Assembly: GCF_033001325.1 (NCBI RefSeq)
Contig: NZ_CP133111.1
Location: forward strand, 434,001-498,000
From: Rhodopseudomonas sp. BAL398
GTDB taxonomy: Bacteria > Pseudomonadota > Alphaproteobacteria > Rhizobiales > Xanthobacteraceae
DNA: 64,000 nucleotides
Direction: 5' to 3'
The translations under genes were made by a program, and so were the position numbers. The first letter of the stretch is position 1; every line of letters begins with the position of its first letter. Shown in pieces: positions 9,589 through 17,957 of the stretch. Under the pieces are notes generated by a model. It searched no databases. It saw only the letters and a list, made by a program, of their open reading frames with translations, and was not told the DNA's origin.

Positions 9589-11188
9589 CCGTGAACAGGC
9601 TGCGGTGGTCGCTGAGGATCGCCCGGGCCGCGTTGTGGCCCGGGGCGCCGGTGACGCCGCCGCCGGGGTGGGCGCCAGAGCCGCAATGGTACAGGCCCTT
9701 CAGCGGGCCGCGGTAATCGGCATAGCCGAGCATCGGGCGGGCCGAGAACAGCTGGTTCAGGCTCAGCGCGCCGTGGAAAATGTCGCCGCCGAGCAGGCCG
9801 AAATCGCGTTCGAGGTCGAGCGGCGACAGCGCCTTGCGGCCGATCACGCTGGCTTTGAACCCCGGGGCGTAATTATCCACCGTGGCGATCATCAGATCGG
9901 CGACCTCGTCGCGGTGATCGTCCCACGACATCCCATGGGGCAGTTCGGGCGCGACGTGCTGGCAGAACAGGCTGGCGACGTGCTGGCCGGGCGGCGCCAG
10001 CGTATCGTCCAGCGTCGAGGGGATCAGCATCTCGACCACCGGGGCGCGGCTCCAGCCGTGCTGCTTGGCGTCGAGCCAGGCGCGGTCCATGTAGTCGAGG
10101 CTGGGGGCGATGATGATGCCGGCGGTGAGATGATCGCCGCTGCCGGGCAGCGCGGTGAAGGAGGGCAGGGCGGAGAGCGCCACATTGATCCGGAACGTGC
10201 CGGAGCCGTTGCGCCAGCGCCCGATCCGCTCGCGGAATTCGGCCGGCAGCGCGCCCTTCGGCATCAGCCTTGTGTAGAGCAGTTTCGGGTTGAGATTGGA
10301 GGCGACATATTTCGCCCTGATGGTTCGGCCGTCATCGAGCGTGACGCCGATGGCGCGGCCGCGCTCGACCAGCACCTCGCGCACGCCGGTCCCGAGCTCG
10401 ATCTCGGCGCCATGGCCGCGCGCTGCCGCCGCCATCGCCTGGGTGATCGCCCCCATGCCGCCGATAGCGTGACCCCAGACGCCCTTCTTGCCGTTCACCT
10501 CGCCGAAGGCGTGGTGCAGCATCACATAGGCGGAGCCGGCGGCGTAGGGGCTGGCATAATTGCCGACGATGGCGTCGAAGCCGAACAGCGCCTTGACCAG
10601 ATCATGGTCGAAGCGGTCGTCCAGCATCTCGCCGGCCGAGCAGGTGAACAGATCCAGCAGCATGCGCTGCTGCTGCAGCGACAGCGCGCGCAACATGTTG
10701 GCGGTGCCGAGCGCATTGATCGCCTCGCGGATGCCGCCGGCGCCAAAGCCCTCGACCAGGTTCGGCGGCGCCCGCAGCACGAATTGCCGCAGCACGTCGG
10801 CGATCGCTTCCAGCTCCTGGAAGAAGCCGTCGATCCGGCCGGCATCGCGTTTGCTCAGCTTGGCTACCGAGCGCGCGGTATGTTTGTCGCCGGTGATCAG
10901 ATATTTGCCGCTTGGCGCCGGCAGGAAATTCTGCACCCGGCGCTCGACGATTTTGAGCCCATGGTCGTGCAGCTTGAGGTCGGCAATGATCTTCGGATTG
11001 AGCAGGCTGACCGTATAGGCCGCCACCGAATTGCGAAAGCCGGGGTGGAACTCCTCGGTCACCGCGGCGCCGCCGACCACGGCGCGGCGCTCGACGACTT
11101 TGACCCGCAATCCGGCCATCGCCAGATAGGCCGCGCAGGTGAGGCCGTTATGGCCGGCGCCGATGATCAATATGTCGGGATCGGACAT
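9578..11188 (-). CDS. NAD(P)/FAD-dependent oxidoreductase, phytoene-desaturase/PYROXD2-like
   Basis: The 536-residue flavoprotein begins with the dinucleotide-binding motif ILIIGAGHNGLTCAAYLAMAG and the ERR...VGGAAVTEE segment typical of the COG1233 amine-oxidase/carotene-desaturase superfamily. Near the C-terminus, YHCGSGAHPGGGVTGAPGHNAA is the second FAD-binding signature. There is no carotenoid gene nearby, so a PYROXD2-like role on an unknown substrate is more likely than phytoene desaturation. It is transcribed alone, divergent from the membrane spermidine-synthase-like gene. Confidence 0.85.
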   Translation of the reverse strand: MSDPDILIIGAGHNGLTCAAYLAMAGLRVKVVERRAVVGGAAVTEEFHPGFRNSVAAYTVSLLNPKIIADLKLHDHGLKIVERRVQNFLPAPSGKYLITGDKHTARSVAKLSKRDAGRIDGFFQELEAIADVLRQFVLRAPPNLVEGFGAGGIREAINALGTANMLRALSLQQQRMLLDLFTCSAGEMLDDRFDHDLVKALFGFDAIVGNYASPYAAGSAYVMLHHAFGEVNGKKGVWGHAIGGMGAITQAMAAAARGHGAEIELGTGVREVLVERGRAIGVTLDDGRTIRAKYVASNLNPKLLYTRLMPKGALPAEFRERIGRWRNGSGTFRINVALSALPSFTALPGSGDHLTAGIIIAPSLDYMDRAWLDAKQHGWSRAPVVEMLIPSTLDDTLAPPGQHVASLFCQHVAPELPHGMSWDDHRDEVADLMIATVDNYAPGFKASVIGRKALSPLDLERDFGLLGGDIFHGALSLNQLFSARPMLGYADYRGPLKGLYHCGSGAHPGGGVTGAPGHNAARAILSDHRSLFTGRG

Positions 11189-11431
11189 CTCGCTCTCGGG
11201 TGATGCGGGCGCGGCGACGGCGGTAACGCAAGCCGGCCGGATCGGCGTTTATCGAAGACTTGGAGGGTCCGCGCAAGGCGCTCGTTTGCCGGAACGCGGC
11301 GCGCCGCACCAACGACGCATTGCGAGTTGAAAGGCGCGCGCGCTATCGTTGCAACCTTCATTGTGTTGTCGCGTCGTTCCGGTGTTGTTGGTCTGGCCGC
11401 GCCGGATTGGCCGGATCGAACTGGAGCTGTC

Positions 11432-13711
11432 ATGACCGAGACCTCGCTGAGGGATCAAAACTCCAAATCCCGCAACCGGCTGATCCTCGTGGTCTACACC
11501 GCGGCGATCTTTACCAGCGCGCTGCTGCTGTTCTCGGTGCAGCCGCTGTTCACCAAGATGGTGCTGCCGCGGCTCGGCGGCTCGCCGGCGGTGTGGTCGG
11601 TGGCGATGGTGTTCTTCCAGTCGCTGCTGCTCGGCGGCTATGCCTATGCGCATTATCTGACCCAGATCCGCAACCGCATGGTGCCGGTGGCGATCCATCT
11701 GGCGCTGCTGGTGGTGGCGCTGCTGGGCCTGCCGCTGTCGATCGCCGGTGGCTGGGGCACGCCGCCCGCCTCTGGCTATGCGTTCTGGCTGCTCGGACTG
11801 TTCGCGGTCTCGATCGGGCTGCCGTTCTTTGCGCTCGCCGCCAATAATCCGCTGCTGCAGGCCTGGTTCGTGCGCACCGGCCATCCGCAGGGGCCGGACC
11901 CGTATTTCCTCTATGCCTCATCCAATATCGGCAGCTTCCTGGCGCTGTTGTCCTATCCGGTGCTGCTGGAGCCGATGTTTTCGCTGCGCACCCAGAACCT
12001 GATCTGGACCGGCGGCTACGGATTGTTGATCCTGCTGATCGCTGGCTGCGGCTGGCTGCTGCTGCGCTCGCCGGTGATGGCGATTCCGCCGCCGCGCGCC
12101 GACGATACCGAGGCGCTGCCGCCGTCCTGGGCGACCATGGCGCGCTGGGTGTTTCTCGCCGCGGTGCCCTCCGGCCTGCTGATCGCGGTGACGGCGCATA
12201 TCTCCACCGACGTCGCCGCCGCGCCGCTGCTGTGGGTGCTGCCGCTGTCGCTGTATCTGCTGACCTGGGTGCTGGTGTTCCAGTCGCGGCCATTGCTGCC
12301 GCATAGATGGATGCTGGCGGCGCAGCCGGTGGCGATCGCGGTGGTGGCGGTGCTGCTCGCCCATGCCGGCCCGACCAATCTGCTGGTGATGCTGGGCGGC
12401 CATCTGCTGGCGTTCTTCGTGATCGCGATGGCCTGCCATGGCGAATTGGCGCGGACCCGTCCGGCGGCGCGCTATCTCACCGGCTTCTATGTGGCGCTGT
12501 CGTTCGGCGGCATGGTCGGCGGTCTGTTCGCCGGGCTGATCGCGCCCTATACGTTCTCCTGGATCGCCGAATATCCGATCCTGCTGGCGCTGGCGGTGCT
12601 GTGCCGGCCGACCGGCCGCGACAAGGTCCCGCAATGGAGCCGCTGGTACTGGGCCTTTCTGGCGGCGCTGGCGCTGGCGCTGATTGCGCCGTCATGGGCC
12701 GGCGGCAAATTATTCGGCTGGATCGTCGACAACCGGGTGCTGCTGACCGGCGACGTCGCCGTGCTGGCCGCTCTGGCGGCGCTGGTGCTTGGCGCCAATC
12801 GCTGGAAGGTGTTTGCGACGGTGGTGCTGGCTCTGGCGCTGGCCCGGATCTATCCGGCGGATGACGGCCGGGTCGATACCGTGCGCAGCTTCTTCGGCGT
12901 CCACAAGATCGTGGTGACGCCGAACGGCCAGTATCACGTGCTGATGCACGGCACCACGATCCACGGCGCCGAGAAGATGCGCAACGCCGACGGCTCGCCC
13001 GTGACCGGCCGGCCCGAGCTGTTGACCTATTACAACCAGGATGGCGGCATCGGACGCGGCATCGCGGCGATCCGCGAAAGAAAAGGCGGCCCGATCCGCG
13101 TCGCCGTGATCGGGCTCGGCTCCGGCACGCTGGCCTGCGCGGCGCAGCCCGGCGAGGACTGGAGATTCTTCGAAATCGACCAGTCGATGGTCGATACCGC
13201 GCGCGATCCGAAATATTTCAGCTATATCGCCAAATGCGCGCCGGATCTGCAGCCGGTGATGGGCGACGCGCGGCTGACCTTCGCCAAAGAGCCCGACGGC
13301 GTCTACGACCTGATCATCGTCGACGCCTATTCGTCGGATGCCATTCCGATTCATCTGGCGACCAAGGAGGCGATGGCGATCTACACGTCGAAGCTGGCGC
13401 CGCACGGCGCGGTGCTGATGCACGTCTCCAACCGGCATCTCGAACTGGCCAGCGTGGTGGTCGGCATCGCCGACGCCAATGATCTGCACAGCTGGGTCTA
13501 TTCGGAGGATTCCGGCCGCGACGCCGAATATATTTTCCCGACTTCGGCGGTGATCTCGGCGCGCGATCCCGCCGATGTCGGCGCCATCAACTCGGATGAG
13601 CTATGGACGCCGACCGAGGCCGAGTCGGAGGCCGATCAGCGGGTCTGGACCGACGATTATTCCAACGTGTTGGGCGCGGTGTGGCGCCGCTTACGCGACG
13701 GCGAGGATTGA
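11432..13711 (+). CDS. Membrane protein with C-terminal spermidine-synthase-like domain
   Basis: The 759-residue protein joins an N-terminal multi-spanning membrane domain (roughly residues 20-480, about a dozen hydrophobic segments) to a C-terminal Rossmann domain of the spermidine-synthase/SAM-methyltransferase type. That domain has VAVIGLGSGTLACAA, then FFEIDQ, then VMGDARLTF and LIIVDAYSSDAIPIHL. Such fusions are widespread in proteobacteria but their reaction is not established. A ggag site precedes the ATG at 11432. An upstream in-frame ATG at 11327 has no such site. The fusion lacks an obvious aminopropyl-transferase partner; the polyamine genes of this window are far away. Confidence 0.82.
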   Translation: MTETSLRDQNSKSRNRLILVVYTAAIFTSALLLFSVQPLFTKMVLPRLGGSPAVWSVAMVFFQSLLLGGYAYAHYLTQIRNRMVPVAIHLALLVVALLGLPLSIAGGWGTPPASGYAFWLLGLFAVSIGLPFFALAANNPLLQAWFVRTGHPQGPDPYFLYASSNIGSFLALLSYPVLLEPMFSLRTQNLIWTGGYGLLILLIAGCGWLLLRSPVMAIPPPRADDTEALPPSWATMARWVFLAAVPSGLLIAVTAHISTDVAAAPLLWVLPLSLYLLTWVLVFQSRPLLPHRWMLAAQPVAIAVVAVLLAHAGPTNLLVMLGGHLLAFFVIAMACHGELARTRPAARYLTGFYVALSFGGMVGGLFAGLIAPYTFSWIAEYPILLALAVLCRPTGRDKVPQWSRWYWAFLAALALALIAPSWAGGKLFGWIVDNRVLLTGDVAVLAALAALVLGANRWKVFATVVLALALARIYPADDGRVDTVRSFFGVHKIVVTPNGQYHVLMHGTTIHGAEKMRNADGSPVTGRPELLTYYNQDGGIGRGIAAIRERKGGPIRVAVIGLGSGTLACAAQPGEDWRFFEIDQSMVDTARDPKYFSYIAKCAPDLQPVMGDARLTFAKEPDGVYDLIIVDAYSSDAIPIHLATKEAMAIYTSKLAPHGAVLMHVSNRHLELASVVVGIADANDLHSWVYSEDSGRDAEYIFPTSAVISARDPADVGAINSDELWTPTEAESEADQRVWTDDYSNVLGAVWRRLRDGED

Positions 13712-13740
13712 GGGACGTGGGCTCCCAGCGAGAGCCTTCG

Positions 13741-13816
13741 TGTCCCGGGCGCGGTGCAGCGCACCCGGGTCCGCGCTTCGCGCGGCCCGAGTGCGCTGCT
13801 CCGCAGAACCGGGACC
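13741..13816. repeat. TGTCCCGGGCGCGG...CCGGGACC repeat
   Basis: This long imperfect palindrome (cgcggtgcagcgcac against gtgcgctgctccgc) lies in the gap between two convergent genes. A shorter relative lies at 1211-1258. The rest of the gap, 13817-13923, is GC-rich, also has repeat-like inverted arms and shows no gene. Confidence 0.65.
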
Positions 13817-13923
13817 CCGGTCGAAACCGCGCCCGCAGCGGGGCCCCGGTCTAGCAGCGCACCACACCGCAAGCCCGGCGCGTTGCGCGGCATCCGGGGC
13901 ACGCGGCGTCTCTGGATATACTC

Positions 13924-14712
13924 TCAGTAATCCGGATAGCTGCCGAACAAGCCACGCTGGCGATAGACCGGGCGCGGCGCGTAGACTTGCGGCGCATAGA
14001 CTTGCGGTGCGTAGCCGCTGTCGTCGTCGTCGTCATATTGCGGCTGGGCCTGCGCCTCATATTGGCGCCGATAGCCGCGCGGCGCCGGATAGCGCGCCGC
14101 CGACGAACTGCCGTCGGCCGGATAGATGTAGCCGTCGTCGGCGACCTGGGGCGGGCGGCGTGTGACGGGCGGCGCGAGTTCGACCGGCGCGCCGACGGCG
14201 TCATCGGTCGCCTCGCTGGCCGGGTCGCGGCTCGTCGCGGCGAGCTTCGTGCCCGATCGCGAGATGCGCGCCAGCGCCACCCGCGACGAGCCGGTCAGAT
14301 TGACGGTGGTGTTGAGCACGCCTTCGCGCTGGACCAGCGCATAGAGCGTCGAGGCATTGGCGCGCGACAGCCGCACGCAGCCATGTGACACCGGCACGCC
14401 GAGCTTGCCGGTGGAATCGGTGCCGTGAATGGCGTGGCCGCGCTTGGTGAAGAAAATCGAGTGCGGCATCGGCGCATCGTCGAATTCCTTGGAAAAGTGA
14501 TCGGCCTCCATCCGGAAGGTCTGGAAGCTGCCGTTCGGTGTCTCGTGGGACGGATTGCCGGTCGAGACCGGCCAGTGATAGCGCGGCACGCCATCGACCG
14601 CGACGGTCATCTGCTGGTTGTCCTTGTCGACGGTGATGGCGACCTTGGCCTGCGCCACGCCGGCTGCGCCGAGCATCATCAGGGCGGCGACGGGAACGAG
14701 ATAGAAACGCAT
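13924..14712 (-). CDS. L,D-transpeptidase (YkuD domain), exported
   Basis: The product cross-links peptidoglycan, or attaches proteins to it, in the periplasm. The 262-residue protein starts with a signal peptide (MRFYLVPVAALMMLGAAGVAQA). The YkuD domain follows, with HAIHG (about 93-97) and the catalytic SHGCVRL (Cys112). After it comes a low-complexity tail with Tyr, Asp and Pro-rich repeats (DDDD, QVYAPQVYAP). An aggagg site about 10 bases before 14712 selects this start; the frame extends upstream without a better one. Confidence 0.9.
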   Translation of the reverse strand: MRFYLVPVAALMMLGAAGVAQAKVAITVDKDNQQMTVAVDGVPRYHWPVSTGNPSHETPNGSFQTFRMEADHFSKEFDDAPMPHSIFFTKRGHAIHGTDSTGKLGVPVSHGCVRLSRANASTLYALVQREGVLNTTVNLTGSSRVALARISRSGTKLAATSRDPASEATDDAVGAPVELAPPVTRRPPQVADDGYIYPADGSSSAARYPAPRGYRRQYEAQAQPQYDDDDDSGYAPQVYAPQVYAPRPVYRQRGLFGSYPDY

Positions 14713-14873
14713 GTAACGCTGGCCTCCTGGCCTCATCGCAAACTGCCCGTCCCCATCGATATAAGCACGGCCACGCGCCTCGGTTCCAGAACGATTGCGT
14801 TGCATCGTTAACCACCGACATGGCGCAACCAAGGCTGCAGGCGGGTTGACGGAGACAGTTCGCCCACGGCGAT

Positions 14874-14898
14874 GGAACCCGAACCCTTCGAACGCGTT
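14874..14898 (+). promoter_or_regulatory. EcfG-type general stress promoter
   Basis: GGAAC at 14874-14878 and CGTT at 14895-14898 are separated by 16 bases. This matches the consensus for alphaproteobacterial sigma-EcfG (GGAAC-N16/17-CGTT). It points rightward, with the predicted start of transcription about 50 bases before the small secreted-protein gene at 14956. Confidence 0.65.
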
Positions 14899-14955
14899 GA
14901 CGCACGTAACAATCACGCGGCCGACACCCGGCCATCAGCCGATTAGGACATTCAG

Positions 14956-15294
14956 ATGAAAATCAAGGCCATCACCGCCCCCGCTCGCACCTCGCTGAAG
15001 CTCTATCTCGCCATGGCCGCAACCGCGCTGGCGCTGCTGGCAATGCCGGGAATTGGCCATGCCCAGGGCATCGTTCGCGGCGCCCATGAAGGCGCCCGTG
15101 AGGGCAACCGCGCGGCGGGTCCGGTCGGTGGCGTGGTGGGCGGCGCGATCGGCGCGGGGGTCGGCGGCGCAGTCGGCGCGGTCAACGGCGTGCTCGGGCT
15201 TCCGAATCACGGCATTCGTCGCGGTCGCTATCATCGCGGCTATAAGTGCCGTGGCTATTACGATCGCCGCCATCACTTCCACTGCTATCGCTGA
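14956..15294 (+). CDS. Small secreted glycine-rich protein
   Basis: The 112-residue product has a signal peptide ending about GIGHAQG, then a Gly/Ala-rich stretch (VGGVVGGAIGAGVGGAVGAV) resembling glycine-zipper membrane-inserting segments. Its tail is rich in Arg, Tyr and His (RRGRYHRGYKC ... HHFHCYR) with two cysteines. It is probably an envelope stress protein. An EcfG-type promoter lies upstream and a strong terminator downstream, so it is likely a single-gene stress unit. No named family is claimed. Confidence 0.72.
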   Translation: MKIKAITAPARTSLKLYLAMAATALALLAMPGIGHAQGIVRGAHEGAREGNRAAGPVGGVVGGAIGAGVGGAVGAVNGVLGLPNHGIRRGRYHRGYKCRGYYDRRHHFHCYR

Positions 15295-15320
15295 GGCGCG
15301 ATCGCAGGCGACGAGATCTG

Positions 15321-15350
15321 AAAGCGCGGCCCGATCGGGCCGCGCTTTTT
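15321..15350 (+). terminator. Rho-independent terminator
   Basis: A perfect 28-base palindrome (aaagcgcggcccga and its complement) is followed by a run of five T. It lies between the secreted-protein gene and the convergent ABC permease gene. Confidence 0.9.
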
Positions 15351-15401
15351 GCGTCGACGGTCAATGGTGTCGATCGACCATTGCAGCCCGGTTCGCGGCC
15401 G

Positions 15402-16163
15402 TCAGTTCTTGAGCTTGTAGCCGGTCTTGAAGATCCACCACACCATCGTCATGCAGAGCACCAGAAATCCCAGCGTGACGCCGATGCTGGTGCCGATGCT
15501 GACGTCGGAAATCTCGTAGAAGCTCCAGCGAAAGCCGCTGATCAGATAGACCACCGGATTGAACAGCGCGACGGTCTGCCAGCCGGGCGGCAACATGCTG
15601 ATCGAATAGAAGCTGCCGCCGAGGAATGTCAGTGGCGTGATCACCAGCAGCGGGATCACCTGCAGCTTTTCGAAGCCGTCGGCCCAGATCCCGATGATGA
15701 AGCCGAACAGGCTGAAGGTGACGGCGGTCAGCACCAGGAACGACAGCATCCAGATCGGATGCAGCACATGCAGCGGCACGAACAGCCCGGCGGTGGCCAG
15801 GATGATCAGGCCGAGCACGATCGACTTGGTCGCCGCGGCGCCGACATAGCCCAGCACCACTTCGAAAAACGACACCGGCGCCGACAATAATTCATAGATG
15901 GTGCCGGAAAATTTCGGGAAGTAGATCCCGAACGAGGCGTTGGAGACGCTCTGGGTCAGGATCGACAGCATGATCAGCCCGGGCACGATGAAGGTGCCGT
16001 AGCTGACGCCGTCGATCTGGGTGATGCGCGAGCCGATCGCGGCGCCGAACACCACGAAATACAGCGAGGTCGACAGCACCGGCGACACCACGCTTTGCAG
16101 CAGCGTGCGCATGGTGCGCGCCATTTCGAACAGATAGATCGCGCGGACGGCCCGGTAATTCAT
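15402..16163 (-). CDS. ABC-2 type transporter permease
   Basis: This 253-residue inner-membrane protein has six hydrophobic segments and the ABC-2 signature region around [26 protein letters not shown]. Its start overlaps the stop of the ATPase gene (ATGA), so the two form one exporter. The closest described type is the YadH/NodJ-like half of ABC-2 exporters. The cargo is unknown. Confidence 0.9.
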   Translation of the reverse strand: MNYRAVRAIYLFEMARTMRTLLQSVVSPVLSTSLYFVVFGAAIGSRITQIDGVSYGTFIVPGLIMLSILTQSVSNASFGIYFPKFSGTIYELLSAPVSFFEVVLGYVGAAATKSIVLGLIILATAGLFVPLHVLHPIWMLSFLVLTAVTFSLFGFIIGIWADGFEKLQVIPLLVITPLTFLGGSFYSISMLPPGWQTVALFNPVVYLISGFRWSFYEISDVSIGTSIGVTLGFLVLCMTMVWWIFKTGYKLKN

Positions 16164-17086
16164 GCTGCTGTCCTCACCAGGCTGACGAAAATTTCTTCCA
16201 GCGAGCTCTGGCTGGTGTCGAGATCGTGAAACCGGATCCCGGTGGCGCGGACGTCGCTGAGCAGGCTGGTGATGCCGGTGCGCTCGCTCTTGGTGTCATA
16301 AGTGTAGACCAGCTGATGGCCGTCTTCGGCGAGCGACAGATCATAGGCGCCAAGCGCTTCCGGAATCGCATCGAGCCGGCCCGACAGATGCAGCTTCAGC
16401 CGCTTCTTGCCGAGCTTCTGCATCAGCGCGGTTTTCTCCTCGACCAGCAGGATCTCGCCATGGGTGATGACGCCGATCCGGTCGGCCATTTCCTCGGCCT
16501 CTTCGATATAATGCGTGGTCAGGATGATGGTGACGCCGGAGGTCTGCAGCGCCCGCACCACTTCCCACATCCCCTTGCGCAATTCGACGTCGACGCCGGC
16601 GGTCGGCTCGTCGAGAAACAGGATCTGCGGCTCGTGGCTGAGCGCCTTGGCGATCATCACCCGGCGCTTCATGCCGCCCGACAACGTGATGATCTTGCTG
16701 TCCTTGCGGTCCCACAGCGACAGATCGCGCAGCACCTTTTCGATATGCGCCGGATTCTTCGGCTTGCCGAACAGGCCGCGGCTGAAGGTCACCGTATCCC
16801 ACACCGATTCGAAGGCGTCGGTGTGCAATTCCTGCGGCACCAGCCCGATCAGCGAGCGCGCCGCGCGATAATCGGTGATGATATCGTGGCCGTCGACCGT
16901 GACGGTGCCGCCGCTGGCATTGGCGATGCCGCAGATCACGCTGATCAGCGTGGTCTTGCCGGCGCCGTTCGGCCCCAGCAGCGCGAAGATCTCGCCGCGC
17001 TGGATTTCGAGATTGATGCCGTTGAGCGCCTTGCGGCCGGAGCCGTAGGTCTTGGACAGATTAGCGATGGAAATGATGGGAGCCAT
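16160..17086 (-). CDS. ABC transporter ATP-binding protein
   Basis: The 308-residue ATPase is the partner of the permease overlapping its 3' end. It has Walker [12 protein letters not shown], signature LSGGMKRR, Walker [13 protein letters not shown] and the switch His in TTHYIEE. The C-terminal ~80 residues form an accessory domain typical of YadG/NodI-like ATPases. I place the start at [12 protein letters not shown]; an in-frame ATG 21 codons upstream precedes poorly conserved sequence. Confidence 0.92.
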   Translation of the reverse strand: MAPIISIANLSKTYGSGRKALNGINLEIQRGEIFALLGPNGAGKTTLISVICGIANASGGTVTVDGHDIITDYRAARSLIGLVPQELHTDAFESVWDTVTFSRGLFGKPKNPAHIEKVLRDLSLWDRKDSKIITLSGGMKRRVMIAKALSHEPQILFLDEPTAGVDVELRKGMWEVVRALQTSGVTIILTTHYIEEAEEMADRIGVITHGEILLVEEKTALMQKLGKKRLKLHLSGRLDAIPEALGAYDLSLAEDGHQLVYTYDTKSERTGITSLLSDVRATGIRFHDLDTSQSSLEEIFVSLVRTAA

Positions 17087-17273
17087 GCGGAGCCGTTCGA
17101 AAGGGGGCAGCTGACGGGATTGCCGAACCACGGGGGCGGGCAGGGCCAAGCCGCGGACGCGGAATGGCTACATAGGAATGCTGCGAGCGATCCGCAACCG
17201 CAGCAGGCGCGCGATCGGGGTTAATGGCGAGGCTAATGGCGAGGCTGGAGGTGAAGACCTCATCAGGCGCTCG

Positions 17274-17421
17274 GTCATTCCGGGGCGCGAGCCCCGCAGC
17301 GCGTTCACGTGCGTATTCGACGCGCTATGGGGCGAGCGAACCCGGAATCTTGCGGCAAGGCAGACCTCCGAGCGAGATTCCGGGTTCGCTCGCAGCGAAG
17401 CTGCGCGCGCCCCGGAATGAC
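17274..17421. repeat. Two CCGGAATGAC repeats in the 345-bp gap
   Basis: An opposite-facing pair, 17274-17349 and 17374-17421, fills most of the gap between the ABC ATPase gene and the HicB gene. The rest of the gap (17087-17273) contains no recognisable gene. Confidence 0.75.
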
Positions 17422-17431
17422 CACTACTGGC

Positions 17432-17713
17432 CTAATGAATGGCGTCGGCGGCCAGCTCGATCACCACGACGATGGCGTCTTTCGCCGTTTCGACGAATTG
17501 CGGGTCGTCATTGAGCTGCTCAAGGCTGCGCGGCGCCGCGAGCGGCTCCGCGCCATCGGGGCCACCCTCGGCCGCGAAGCCGAGCGCATCCTCGGCCTCC
17601 TCGATCGCGTCCTCGATGCTGTCGCCGGCGGTGACCAGGCCGGGAATGTCGGGAAACGACACGGTGAAGCACCCCTCGTCGTCCTTGTGGATCAGGGCGA
17701 TGTAATCAGGCAT
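17432..17713 (-). CDS. HicB-family antitoxin-like protein, no HicA partner
   Basis: The 93-residue acidic protein has the HicB partial-RNase-H core: YIALIHKDDEGCFTVSFPDIPGLVTAGDS followed by an acidic helix. HicB normally neutralises the HicA mRNA interferase encoded next to it. Neither flank holds a HicA-like gene here: one side is the CCGGAAT repeat pair, the other another repeat and the helicase gene. No C-terminal DNA-binding domain is evident. It is probably a solitary HicB. Confidence 0.82.
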   Translation of the reverse strand: MPDYIALIHKDDEGCFTVSFPDIPGLVTAGDSIEDAIEEAEDALGFAAEGGPDGAEPLAAPRSLEQLNDDPQFVETAKDAIVVVIELAADAIH

Positions 17714-17805
17714 CGTGCTCTTTCTCTTCGTCGCCGGCTGCGTAGCACACCGTCATGCCACGGACATGACCGAAACAGCAGCCCTTAAATATGAGGCGCG
17801 ACCTC

Positions 17806-17911
17806 GTCATTGCGAGCCGAGGCCGGCGCGCAGCGCCGTCCGCAGGCGAAGCAATCCAGGTGTGCCAAGCACAGACTGGATTGCTTCGTCGCAACAGCTC
17901 CTCGCAATGAC
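17806..17911. repeat. GTCATTGCGAG...CTCGCAATGAC repeat
   Basis: This 106-bp element has perfect outer arms gtcattgcgag and ctcgcaatgac, and inner arms gaagcaatcca and tggattgcttc. It is intergenic here. A second copy lies in frame inside a coding sequence at 62725-62845, with the same inner and outer arms. Confidence 0.85.
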
Positions 17912-17957
17912 AGCCCCGAAGGCCCCTGATCAGATTGATCGCTCCTGAAGGGGAAAG

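Noticed and set aside
17706-17894. Possible HicA toxin upstream of HicB
   Set aside because: The only frame there is the translation of the GTCATTGCGAG repeat; it has no dsRBD-like HicA sequence or catalytic His.
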